Shown in pieces: positions 10,127-16,746 of a stretch of 64,000 bases of DNA. The notes under the pieces were generated by a model, which saw nothing but the letters and a program-made list of their open reading frames with translations, did not search any database and was not told where the DNA came from. Position 1 is the stretch's first letter. The number at the start of each line of letters is the position of its first letter. Source of the stretch: an uncultured Prolixibacteraceae bacterium (GTDB lineage: Bacteria; Bacteroidota; Bacteroidia; Bacteroidales; Prolixibacteraceae); contig CALGIG010000044.1 in NCBI GenBank assembly GCA_937915865.1, positions 1 through 64,000 of the forward strand, given 5' to 3'. The translations under genes and the position numbers were made by a program.

Positions 10127-10156
10127 GCCTGTTCCTCGAAAGAAGCAGGCTTTTTT
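10127..10156 (+). terminator. Attenuator 1 intrinsic terminator
   Basis: The hairpin GCCTGTT/AAGCAGGC-type stem (one G-U pair) has a ten-base loop and is followed by six T at 10151-10156. Confidence 0.75.
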
Positions 10157-10162
10157 ATTATA

Positions 10163-10243
10163 ATGAACCTTGATATGAATAGTATAATGTTAACAAATTG
10201 GTGGTGGCGCAGAAACTTTTCACAGGACCGTGGAGGGATGTAG
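10163..10243 (+). CDS. trp leader peptide 2 (WWW motif, 26 residues)
   Basis: A second short frame begins just after the first terminator. In-frame ATGs lie at 10163, 10175 and 10187, and the TAG is at 10241-10243. The longest form has 26 residues and contains three consecutive Trp codons at 10199-10207, followed by Arg-Arg. This WWWRR pattern resembles known proteobacterial trp leader peptides. It is not a duplicate of leader 1 in sequence. Which ATG is used cannot be decided, because none has a clear ribosome binding site. Confidence 0.8.
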   Translation: MNLDMNSIMLTNWWWRRNFSQDRGGM

Positions 10244-10277
10244 CGCTATGACTCAAATTGAGAACAACTAAAAAAAG

Positions 10278-10311
10278 CGGCTTATCGGTACACGGTAAGC
10301 CGTTTTTTTTT
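10278..10311 (+). terminator. Attenuator 2 intrinsic terminator
   Basis: A ten-pair stem, CGGCTTATCG at 10278-10287 with 10293-10302 (one T-G pair), has a five-base loop and nine T immediately after it. It is preceded by an A run, so it is a strong candidate. It lies about 150 bases before the trpE start. Confidence 0.85.
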
Positions 10312-10314
10312 GTG

Positions 10315-10344
10315 GCCTCCCCAACCCCTCTGAAGGAGGGGGGT
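10315..10344 (+). repeat. Palindromic GC-rich repeat, copy 1 (forward)
   Basis: GCCTCCCCAACCCCTC followed by TGAAGGAGGGGGG, a C-rich arm and its inverted G-rich arm. It lies between attenuator 2 and trpE and is the first of the series found through the trp operon. Confidence 0.8.
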
Positions 10345-10414
10345 AAGAACCGCAAGAACAGGATTTGATGGAGAAAACGAATGAAAATAACGAAATATAA
10401 TAGCACCACTTTTT

Positions 10415-10446
10415 AACCTCCCCCTCGGGGAGGTTTGGAGGGGCTT
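10415..10446 (-). repeat. Palindromic GC-rich repeat, copy 2 (reverse)
   Basis: CCTCCCCCTCGGGGAGG plus TTTGGAGGGGCTT, the reverse complement of the copy 1 type. It ends 12 bases before the trpE ATG. Copies 1 and 2 face each other and could pair over the 70-base spacer. Confidence 0.8.
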
Positions 10447-10458
10447 AAAACATTAAAT

Positions 10459-11868
10459 ATGGAAAAAATTAAAGTAAAAGTCAACGTAAAGAAAATCCTG
10501 GGCGACATTCTTACACCGGTTAGCGTTTATATGAAATTTCGGGAGTTATTTCCCAAGACAATTTTATTGGAAAGCTCCGATTATCATGGTAACGAAAATG
10601 CCTATTCATTCGTGTGCATCAAGCCATTGGCTTGTTTCACTGTGAACGAGGGCCAAATTGACATTGATTGTATTGGTCGCCCGAAAGAACAGATTCAGGT
10701 AAGCAAAACCAATTCGGTTGATCAGCAACTCGACCAGTTTTATAAGGCTTTCCAGTTGGAAGGTGATGTGGCGGAAGCTCCGGCTAATGGTTTGTTTGGT
10801 TACCTTTGCTACGATGGTATCCGCTATTTCGAGAAGATAGAAATCAATGCGGAAAAGAAGGAAACTTATGCGATTCCTGAAATTCGTTATTGTTTCTATA
10901 AGTATATTGTTGCAATTGATCACCACAAAAACTTGATTTACCTGGTTGAAAACCTGATGGATGGTGAGCAGGCAGAGATGACGCAAATCGAATCGTTGCT
11001 TCGGAACCTTACTTTCCAGTCAACGACTTTCACTCCGCTGGGCGACGAGGTTTCTAACATTACCGATGAGCAATACAAATACATGGTGGCCAAGGGGAAA
11101 GAACACTGCTTTCGAGGCGATGTGTTCCAGATTGTACTCTCACGCCAGTTCTCACAGGGATTTTCTGGCGACGATTTTCACTTGTACCGTGCTTTGCGTA
11201 CAGTGAATCCTTCTCCTTACCTGTATTTCTTTGATTATGGCGATTACCGTATTTTCGGTTCAAGTCCTGAAGCTTCGTTGCGCATTAAAAAAGGCCGGGC
11301 TATCATTAACCCAATTGCCGGGACTTTTAGGCGCACTGGTAACGATGACGACGATCGAAAACTGGCCGAAAGGTTGTGCGCCGACCCAAAGGAAAATGCC
11401 GAACATGTAATGCTGGTTGATTTGGCCCGAAACGATCTGAGTCGTAATGCCAGCGATGTAGTGGTCGATAGTTTTCGCGAAGTCCAGTATTTTTCACACG
11501 TTATTCACCTGGTTTCCGAAGTATCAGGAAAATTACCCGAAGATGCCAATTTGGTAACCGTTTTGGGTGATTCATTCCCCGCCGGGACGCTTTCCGGAGC
11601 GCCCAAACATAAGGCAATGCAGTTGATCGATCGGTACGAAAATCAGCGCCGCAGTTATTACGGTGGAGCCATTGGCTACCTTGGCTTTGACCGGACATTG
11701 AATCATGCTATCATGATCCGCTCGTTCCTTAGTAGAAACAACCGTTTGTTTTACCAGGCAGGCGCCGGAATTGTGGCTTCGTCTGACGAGGAAAGCGAAC
11801 TTCAGGAGGTGAACAACAAGCTTGCCGCCTTGAAAAAAGCGATTGAAATAGCAAAAGAGATTCAGTAA
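10459..11868 (+). CDS. trpE: Anthranilate synthase component I TrpE
   Basis: Chorismate-binding subunit, which makes anthranilate from chorismate with ammonia from TrpG. The 469 residues start at the ATG 10459; the frame is open up to a TTG at 10435 inside a repeat, which is unlikely to be used. The N-terminal domain has the Trp-feedback region LLESSDYHG. The C-terminal catalytic blocks include QIVLSRQF, NPSPYLYF, SSPEASLR, PIAGTFRRTG, EHVMLVDLARND and FPAGTLSGAPK. It is the first gene of trpE-G-D-C-F-B-A and lies downstream of two attenuators. Confidence 0.96.
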   Translation: MEKIKVKVNVKKILGDILTPVSVYMKFRELFPKTILLESSDYHGNENAYSFVCIKPLACFTVNEGQIDIDCIGRPKEQIQVSKTNSVDQQLDQFYKAFQLEGDVAEAPANGLFGYLCYDGIRYFEKIEINAEKKETYAIPEIRYCFYKYIVAIDHHKNLIYLVENLMDGEQAEMTQIESLLRNLTFQSTTFTPLGDEVSNITDEQYKYMVAKGKEHCFRGDVFQIVLSRQFSQGFSGDDFHLYRALRTVNPSPYLYFFDYGDYRIFGSSPEASLRIKKGRAIINPIAGTFRRTGNDDDDRKLAERLCADPKENAEHVMLVDLARNDLSRNASDVVVDSFREVQYFSHVIHLVSEVSGKLPEDANLVTVLGDSFPAGTLSGAPKHKAMQLIDRYENQRRSYYGGAIGYLGFDRTLNHAIMIRSFLSRNNRLFYQAGAGIVASSDEESELQEVNNKLAALKKAIEIAKEIQ

Positions 11869-11876
11869 AAAAAGGG

Positions 11877-11910
11877 AGCCTCCCCCCGCCCCCCTCCGAA
11901 GGAGAGGGAG
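11877..11910 (+). repeat. Palindromic GC-rich repeat, copy 3 (forward)
   Basis: AGCCTCCCCCCGCCCCC followed by TCCGAAGGAGAGGG. It begins eight bases after the trpE stop codon. Confidence 0.8.
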
Positions 11911-11974
11911 AAAAAGGAGCAACTAATTTAGGCAACTGACAATCAATTTAATTAAAGGCATTAAAGACAAAACA

Positions 11975-12658
11975 ATGAAAAAAGAATATAGCGATATTGA
12001 AATGAGCAAATCCAAACTCCCCTCCTTGGGAGGGGTTGGGGGAGGCTGTCGTATAGTAGTCATAGATAATTACGATTCGTTTACATACAACTTGGTTCAC
12101 GCCATCAAAAAGATTTCAGGCGAACCGGTTGATGTGGTCCGCAACGACGAATTGGAGCTTTCCGATCTGGAGAAATACGATAAAATTGTGCTTTCGCCTG
12201 GTCCGGGTATTCCTGAGGAAGCAGGACTTTTGCTGCCGATTATTCGGGAGTTTGCTCCGAAAAAAAGCATGTTGGGTGTTTGTCTTGGGCATCAGGCCAT
12301 TGGCGAAGCTTTTGGCGGAACATTAACCAACATGAACAACGTTCTACATGGTATTGCCACGCCGGTTTCCAAAACTGAAGTTGATACTGTCCTTTTCGAC
12401 GGTTTGCCCGAAACTTTTATGGTTGGGCGTTATCATTCATGGATTGTTAATCAGGAAGGCTTACCTTCGTGCCTGAAAGTTACCAGCTACGACGATAAAG
12501 GCCTGATTATGTCGATGAAACACACCGAGTACGATGTGGAAGGCGTTCAGTTTCATCCCGAATCGGTACTTACGCCGCTGGGCGAACAAATGATTGCCAA
12601 CTGGTTGAGGAAAGCCTCCCCTGAAGGAGGGGAGCAAGAGGCACAGAAAAATAATTAG
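11975..12658 (+). CDS. trpG: Anthranilate synthase glutamine amidotransferase TrpG
   Basis: Class I glutaminase that delivers ammonia to TrpE. The catalytic triad is visible: C103 in GVCLGHQAIG, and H194 and E196 in QFHPES. The family normally starts at the residues equivalent to RIVVIDNYDSF, but here no ATG, GTG or TTG lies at that point. The frame reaches back through a palindromic repeat (12015-12047, residues 14-24) to ATGs at 11975 or 12004. The C-terminus, after ANWLR, is also made of repeat sequence (KASPEGG, copy 5). So both ends of this enzyme appear to be encoded by repeats. The choice between the two ATGs is open. Confidence 0.93.
   Translation: MKKEYSDIEMSKSKLPSLGGVGGGCRIVVIDNYDSFTYNLVHAIKKISGEPVDVVRNDELELSDLEKYDKIVLSPGPGIPEEAGLLLPIIREFAPKKSMLGVCLGHQAIGEAFGGTLTNMNNVLHGIATPVSKTEVDTVLFDGLPETFMVGRYHSWIVNQEGLPSCLKVTSYDDKGLIMSMKHTEYDVEGVQFHPESVLTPLGEQMIANWLRKASPEGGEQEAQKNN
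12015..12047 (-). repeat. Palindromic GC-rich repeat, copy 4 (reverse), inside trpG
   Basis: CTCCCCTCCTTGGGAGGGG plus TTGGGGGAGGCT, in reverse orientation. It is translated in TrpG as LPSLGGVGGG, and the conserved enzyme begins right after it. Confidence 0.85.
12613..12634 (+). repeat. Palindromic GC-rich repeat, copy 5 (forward), in trpG 3' end
   Basis: AGCCTCCCCTGAAGGAGGGG, a short copy translated as the C-terminal tail of TrpG. Confidence 0.75.
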
Positions 12659-12682
12659 TAGAAATTATAATGTTTTCCAATC

Positions 12683-12717
12683 TTTCCCCCTTTGGGGGAA
12701 TTAGAAGGGGGCTTTTT
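12683..12717 (-). repeat. Palindromic GC-rich repeat, copy 6 (reverse)
   Basis: TTTCCCCCTTTGGGGGAA followed by TTAGAAGGGGGCTTTTT, reverse orientation. It touches the ATG of trpD at 12718. Confidence 0.8.
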
Positions 12718-13713
12718 ATGAAAGATACATTAAATTACCTGTTTGCAGGAAATACATTGACCAAAGAAGAGGCTCGGGCAATACTGACACGCGTTGGTGA
12801 AGGCCAGTTCTCGGAAGCTGAAATTGCTGCGTTCCTGACGGTTTTCAGAATGCGGAAGATTAAAGCTGAGGAATTATCCGGCTTTCGTCAGGCGATGCTC
12901 GATTTAAGCATCGCGGTCGATTTGTCAGAATTCAACTCCATCGATGTTGTTGGGACTGGTGGCGACGGGAAAAACACATTCAATATTTCGACTCTGAGCT
13001 GCTTCGTTTTGGCCGGTGCCGGCTACAAAGTTACCAAACATGGCAATTACGGATTGTCGTCGGTGAGCGGTGCATCCAATATGTTCGAGTATTTTGGCTA
13101 CAAGTTCAGCAATAATACCGATAAACTCAGGAAAGAACTAGAGGAGGCCGGGATTTGCTTTCTTCATGCGCCTTTGTTTCATCCTGCGATGAAGCATGTT
13201 GGACCAGTTCGTAAGGCACTGAAAGTGAAAACGCTGTTCAACATGATGGGGCCGATTATCAATCCATCGAGACCGCAGAACCAATTAGTTGGTGTTTCTG
13301 ATCTCGAAATTATGGACCTCTATCATCATGTTTTTGCAGACAGCAACCAAAACTACCTGATTGTTCATAGCCTCGATGGTTATGACGAGATTTCACTGAC
13401 CGGTGAGGCCCGCTATGTCTCAAACCAAACTGAAGACAGCATTTCACCGTCTGATTTCGGGTTTAAAACGGTGGGTCAGGAGGAACTTTCCGGCGGAAAT
13501 TCGGTAGAAGATGCTGCAAAGATTTTTAAAAATATACTGGAAGGAGATGGAACTGAGGCACAGCGAAATGTGGTGATTGCCAACGCCGCGCTGGGTATTC
13601 AGTGTATTTCGCCTGAAAAGCCACTGGCCGACTGCGTGGTCGAAGCAAGCGAATCGTTGGTATCAGGCAAAGCGTTAAGTGTATTAATTAAATTGATGGA
13701 TTTAAACAAATAG
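12718..13713 (+). CDS. trpD: Anthranilate phosphoribosyltransferase TrpD
   Basis: Transfers phosphoribose from PRPP to anthranilate. The 331 residues from ATG 12718 give the normal start (MKDTLNYLFAG) and length. The frame is open back to ATG 12670 through repeat copy 6, which would add 16 residues. Key blocks are VGTGGDGKNTFNIST (PRPP loop), KHGNYGLSSVSGASN and NMMGPIINPSRP. It lies between trpG and trpC in the operon. Confidence 0.95.
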   Translation: MKDTLNYLFAGNTLTKEEARAILTRVGEGQFSEAEIAAFLTVFRMRKIKAEELSGFRQAMLDLSIAVDLSEFNSIDVVGTGGDGKNTFNISTLSCFVLAGAGYKVTKHGNYGLSSVSGASNMFEYFGYKFSNNTDKLRKELEEAGICFLHAPLFHPAMKHVGPVRKALKVKTLFNMMGPIINPSRPQNQLVGVSDLEIMDLYHHVFADSNQNYLIVHSLDGYDEISLTGEARYVSNQTEDSISPSDFGFKTVGQEELSGGNSVEDAAKIFKNILEGDGTEAQRNVVIANAALGIQCISPEKPLADCVVEASESLVSGKALSVLIKLMDLNK

Positions 13714-13717
13714 AAGA

Positions 13718-13751
13718 AGCCCCTCTAAATCTCCCCGATGGGGAGACTTTT
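13718..13751 (+). repeat. Palindromic GC-rich repeat, copy 7 (forward)
   Basis: AAGCCCCTCTAAATCTCCCC followed by GATGGGGAGACTTT. This is the TAAATCT variant of the repeat, starting four bases after the trpD stop. Confidence 0.8.
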
Positions 13752-13784
13752 GGACAGTGGTTTCGAACATTAACTGTATTAATT

Positions 13785-14633
13785 ATGAACGACAAATTTT
13801 CAAATTCTGGTTTTTCCTCCCCTCCGAAGGAGGGGACGGGGGAGGCTTTAACTATACTCGATCAGATAAACGAAACCAAACGACAGGAAATAGCAATTTC
13901 GAAAAAACTATTTCCACAAGAACATTTAATGGCCTCGCCCTATTTTGGCCGGAAGTGCAACTCGTTGAAAACTGCTTTGCTGACTGAAGGTTCGAGTGGC
14001 ATAATTGCCGAGTTTAAACCGAAATCGCCATCGAAAGGAATAATTAACGACAAAGCGGAGGTGGCTGAAGTTACACGCGGTTATGTGTTAGCTGGGGTAA
14101 GCGGACTTTCGGTGCTCACCGATGAAGAATATTTTGGTGGCTCGATTGAAAACCTGGCCAAAGCGCGGTTTGCCAATCCTGAAGCACCCATTCTGCGTAA
14201 AGATTTCATGCTCGATCCGTACCAAGTCTATGAAGCCAAAGCGCATGGTGCCGATGTGATTTTGCTTATCGCCGAAAGTCTCACGAAAGAATTGCTTCTG
14301 GAATTAACCCTGAAAGCCAAAGAACTGGGACTGGAAGTGCTGATAGAAGTGCACAACGAAGAGGAACTGGAAAAACTAAATCCGCAGGTGGACATTGTGG
14401 GCGTGAACAACCGCGATTTACGCACATTTAAAGTGGATGTGGAAACTTCTGTTCGGCTAAGCAAATTGATTCCAAGCCAGTTTGTGAAAATTTCGGAAAG
14501 TGGTATTTCTGATCCGGTGGCCATTAGTAAATTGCGTGATGCTGGTTTTCGCGGTTTCCTGATCGGCGAAACCTTCATGAAAACCGACAATCCGGCGAAA
14601 GCGTGTAAAGAATTTATTCAACAATTGAAGTAG
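13785..14633 (+). CDS. trpC: Indole-3-glycerol phosphate synthase TrpC
   Basis: Ring closure of CdRP to indole-3-glycerol phosphate, a TIM barrel. Active-site blocks are EFKPKSPSKG, LRKDFMLDPYQ, VNNRDLRTF and ISESGI. The family core starts around TILDQINETKR, yet no start codon lies there. Translation must begin upstream (ATG 13785) and read through repeat copy 8, giving an N-terminal extension SSPPKEGTGEA that the family lacks. The total of 282 residues is about 20 longer than usual. TrpC and TrpF are separate genes here, as is normal in Bacteroidota. Confidence 0.94.
   Translation: MNDKFSNSGFSSPPKEGTGEALTILDQINETKRQEIAISKKLFPQEHLMASPYFGRKCNSLKTALLTEGSSGIIAEFKPKSPSKGIINDKAEVAEVTRGYVLAGVSGLSVLTDEEYFGGSIENLAKARFANPEAPILRKDFMLDPYQVYEAKAHGADVILLIAESLTKELLLELTLKAKELGLEVLIEVHNEEELEKLNPQVDIVGVNNRDLRTFKVDVETSVRLSKLIPSQFVKISESGISDPVAISKLRDAGFRGFLIGETFMKTDNPAKACKEFIQQLK
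13814..13850 (-). repeat. Palindromic GC-rich repeat, copy 8 (reverse), inside trpC
   Basis: CCTCCCCTCCGAAGGAGGGG followed by ACGGGGGAGGCTTTA. It is translated in the N-terminus of TrpC and lies in a different reading frame from copy 4 in TrpG. Confidence 0.85.
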
Positions 14634-14646
14634 GAAACTGATAGTA

Positions 14647-14671
14647 AGCGGGTGACTCCAAGTCACACGCT
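14647..14671. repeat. Unrelated small hairpin between trpC and trpF
   Basis: GTGACT at 14652-14657 pairs with AGTCAC at 14661-14666, and AGCG with CGCT outside them. It occupies the place after the trpC stop where the other junctions carry a forward GC-rich repeat, but the sequence is unrelated. Confidence 0.55.
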
Positions 14672-14720
14672 CACTAAAATACGACATGAAAAAGAACGAA
14701 CATTTAAGAGTTACCGATAA

Positions 14721-14760
14721 TTCCTTCCCCTCTCGGGGGAAGGTTAGGATGGAGGCTTTA
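14721..14760 (-). repeat. Palindromic GC-rich repeat, copy 9 (reverse), at trpF start
   Basis: TTCCTTCCCCTCTCGGGGGA followed by AGGTTAGGATGGAGGCTTTA, a diverged reverse copy. It contains the ATG at 14749 that best fits the TrpF start. Confidence 0.75.
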
Positions 14761-15396
14761 AAAATTAAAGTTTGCGGAATGCGCGATCCTGAAAATATTT
14801 CGGATGTGGCAACGGCTTTGCCCGACTTTCTGGGATTCATTTTTTACATGAAAAGCGCCCGTTTTGTTGGGAAAGACTTTTCTTCGAAGCAATTAAAAGC
14901 CATTCCTGAGGCCATCCAAAAGGTGGGAGTTTTCGTCAATGAGCTTCCGGAAAAAGTGATTGAAATCTGTAAAAGGTTGGGTTTTCAGGTAGCACAATTG
15001 CATGGCAGCGAATCCCCGGAATATTGTAAACAAATCAAGGTTTCAGGCTTAACCGTTTTCAAAGCGTTTTCGGTAGACAATTCGTTTGAATTTGACCAAC
15101 TTTCAGGATATTCCGAAGTTTGTGATTATTTTCTGTTCGACACTAAAGGTCACTTGCCGGGTGGAACCGGGCAGAAATTTAACTGGGAGTTGCTGAAAAA
15201 TTATACCGGTTCGGTGCCATTTTTCCTGAGTGGCGGTATTGGTCCCGATGACCTGGAAGCCATCCGGAACTTCGAACATCCCCGATGGCGCGGACTGGAT
15301 GTGAATAGCGGCTTTGAAATCGCTTCTGCCTTGAAAGATGTGGAAAAAGTCAGAAGTTTTATTGAAACCATCAGACGGGAAAAGTCTGAAATCTAA
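14749..15396 (+). CDS. trpF: Phosphoribosylanthranilate isomerase TrpF
   Basis: Amadori rearrangement of PRA to CdRP. Blocks seen are IKVCGMRDPENI, FIFYMKSARFV, VGVFVNE, AQLHGSE and LSGGIGPDDL. The ATG at 14749 gives MEALKIKVCGM and 215 residues, close to the family length, but that ATG is itself part of repeat copy 9. An in-frame ATG at 14686 would add 21 residues read through the repeat. The stop codon falls in a 7-base tandem repeat, ATCTAAT, at 15391-15411. Confidence 0.93.
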   Translation: MEALKIKVCGMRDPENISDVATALPDFLGFIFYMKSARFVGKDFSSKQLKAIPEAIQKVGVFVNELPEKVIEICKRLGFQVAQLHGSESPEYCKQIKVSGLTVFKAFSVDNSFEFDQLSGYSEVCDYFLFDTKGHLPGGTGQKFNWELLKNYTGSVPFFLSGGIGPDDLEAIRNFEHPRWRGLDVNSGFEIASALKDVEKVRSFIETIRREKSEI

Positions 15397-15411
15397 TATC
15401 TAATATCTAAA
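15391..15411. repeat. 7-base tandem repeat at trpF-trpB junction
   Basis: ATCTAAT occurs about three times in a row, and the first copy contains the trpF stop codon. AAAGTCT flanks it on both sides. This junction has no GC-rich palindrome. Confidence 0.6.
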
Positions 15412-15423
15412 AGTCTATATAAA

Positions 15424-16605
15424 ATGAGTTATCAGGTTAACGAAAAAGGTTACTATGGTGAGTTTGGCGGGGCATACATTCCCGAAATGATGCGCCCCAA
15501 CATCGAAGAGCTCCGTACTAATTATATGCGAATCATTAATTCGTACAATTTCAGGCAAGATTATATAAGTTTACTGAAAAACTATGTGGGGCGTCCTTCG
15601 CCGTTGTATTACGCCAAACGTATGTCGGAACACTATCAGTCGCACATTTACCTGAAGCGTGAAGATTGCAACCATACCGGTTCGCACAAAATAAATAATA
15701 CCATCGGGCAAATACTTTTGGCAAAAGAGTTGGGCAAAACCCGCATTATTGCCGAGACTGGCGCTGGCCAGCACGGCTTGGCAACAGCCACCGTTTGCGC
15801 GTTGATGGGTATGAAATGTATCGTTTACATGGGCGCTATCGATGTGGAAAGGCAGGCCCCGAACGTGAAAAAAATGCGGATGTTGGGTGCAGAAGTTGTT
15901 CCGGTTGAATCAGGCAGCAAAACGCTGAAAGACGCCACCAACGGCGCGATGCGCGACTGGATCAACAACCCGGTTGACACATTTTACATCATTGGATCGA
16001 CCATGGGGCCGCATCCTTATCCCGACATGGTTGCACGGTTTCAGAGTGTCATTTCTGAAGAAATCCGCTGGCAGCTCGACGAGCAGGCTGGGAGAGAAAA
16101 ACCTACCCGTGTGGTGGCTTGTGTTGGTGGAGGAAGCAATGCCGCCGGTGCTTTTTATCATTTTATTGACGATGAAGATGTGGAACTGATTGGCGTTGAA
16201 GCTGCCGGAAAAGGTGTGGACACACACGAAACAGCGGCTACCATTACCAAAGGAACCGTGGGCGTTTTGCACAGTTTCCGCTCCTATGTTTTGCAGGACG
16301 AGGACGGTCAAATTAACGAAGCATATTCGATTTCTGCCGGATTGGATTATCCGGGAATTGGACCGATGCACGCTAATTTGCACAAAACCGACCGTGCCAA
16401 ATACATCTGGGCTACCGACGAAGAAGTGTTGAAAGCTGTCATGTTGCTGACTCAGAAAGAAGGAATTATTCCTGCGCTCGAATCGGCTCATGCTTTGGCA
16501 GGACTGGAAAAAATCAGTCTGAAGCCTGAAGATATAACGGTGGTGAACATCTCGGGCCGCGGAGACAAGGACATGGAAACGTATTTGAATTATTTGGGGT
16601 ATTGA
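15424..16605 (+). CDS. trpB: Tryptophan synthase beta chain TrpB
   Basis: PLP enzyme joining indole and serine. The 393 residues match TrpB1 length. K89 in KREDCNHTGSHKINN is the PLP lysine, ETGAGQHGLATAT is the indole/serine loop, and CVGGGSNAAG binds the PLP phosphate. The ATG at 15424 gives the normal N-terminus GYYGEFGGAYIPE. It lies between trpF and trpA and forms the alpha2beta2 complex with TrpA. Confidence 0.97.
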   Translation: MSYQVNEKGYYGEFGGAYIPEMMRPNIEELRTNYMRIINSYNFRQDYISLLKNYVGRPSPLYYAKRMSEHYQSHIYLKREDCNHTGSHKINNTIGQILLAKELGKTRIIAETGAGQHGLATATVCALMGMKCIVYMGAIDVERQAPNVKKMRMLGAEVVPVESGSKTLKDATNGAMRDWINNPVDTFYIIGSTMGPHPYPDMVARFQSVISEEIRWQLDEQAGREKPTRVVACVGGGSNAAGAFYHFIDDEDVELIGVEAAGKGVDTHETAATITKGTVGVLHSFRSYVLQDEDGQINEAYSISAGLDYPGIGPMHANLHKTDRAKYIWATDEEVLKAVMLLTQKEGIIPALESAHALAGLEKISLKPEDITVVNISGRGDKDMETYLNYLGY

Positions 16606-16635
16606 AGCCTCCCCTAACCCCTCCGAAGGAGGGGG
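16606..16635 (+). repeat. Palindromic GC-rich repeat, copy 10 (forward)
   Basis: AGCCTCCCCTAACCCCTCC followed by GAAGGAGGGGG. It directly abuts the trpB stop codon (16603-16605). Confidence 0.85.
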
Positions 16636-16700
16636 ATAAAAAGGTAAGTTCTCAAGTTATTGTGAAAAAAGAAAAAATTGAAATATCTGCCGTCTTTAAG

Positions 16701-16734
16701 TCTAACCCTTCGGGGGAGATTTAGAGGGGGCTTT
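16701..16734 (-). repeat. Palindromic GC-rich repeat, copy 11 (reverse)
   Basis: CTAACCCTTCGGGGGAGA followed by TTTAGAGGGGGCTTT. It lies 12 bases before the trpA ATG and faces copy 10. Confidence 0.85.
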
Positions 16735-16746
16735 ACTTCTAAAATT

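Larger units (their letters stand above)
10028..10156 (+). promoter_or_regulatory. Tryptophan attenuator 1
   Basis: Competing RNA structures can be drawn by hand. Terminator: 10127-10133 pairs with 10144-10150, then T at 10151-10156. Antiterminator: TCGAGGA at 10085-10091 pairs perfectly with TCCTCGA at 10133-10139, which overlaps the terminator stem and loop. Protective stem: 10037-10049 pairs with 10103-10115 (13 perfect pairs), extended by 10055-10058 with 10099-10102, and it encloses the antiterminator arm. A ribosome stalled on the Trp codons would melt the protective stem and leave 10085-10091 free, so transcription continues. A ribosome at the stop codon would cover that arm, so transcription ends. 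The logic matches classic trp attenuation; the folding is unverified. Confidence 0.75.
10163..10311 (+). promoter_or_regulatory. Tryptophan attenuator 2
   Basis: A second leader peptide is followed 34 bases after its stop codon by a second intrinsic terminator (10278-10311). A possible antiterminator is ACCGTG at 10227-10232 pairing with CACGGT at 10291-10296, with an inner helix of 10242-10247 and 10276-10282 (one bulge). Both upstream arms would be covered by a ribosome at the stop codon but exposed when it stalls at the Trp codons. The antiterminator is weaker and less certain than in attenuator 1. Confidence 0.68.

Noticed and set aside
10606..10986. 126-residue minus-strand frame inside trpE
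   Set aside because: Shadow of TrpE with no recognisable features.
15910..16491. 193-residue open frame on the minus strand inside trpB
   Set aside because: It is antisense to a clear TrpB and has no family character; the frame is open because of codon bias in trpB.
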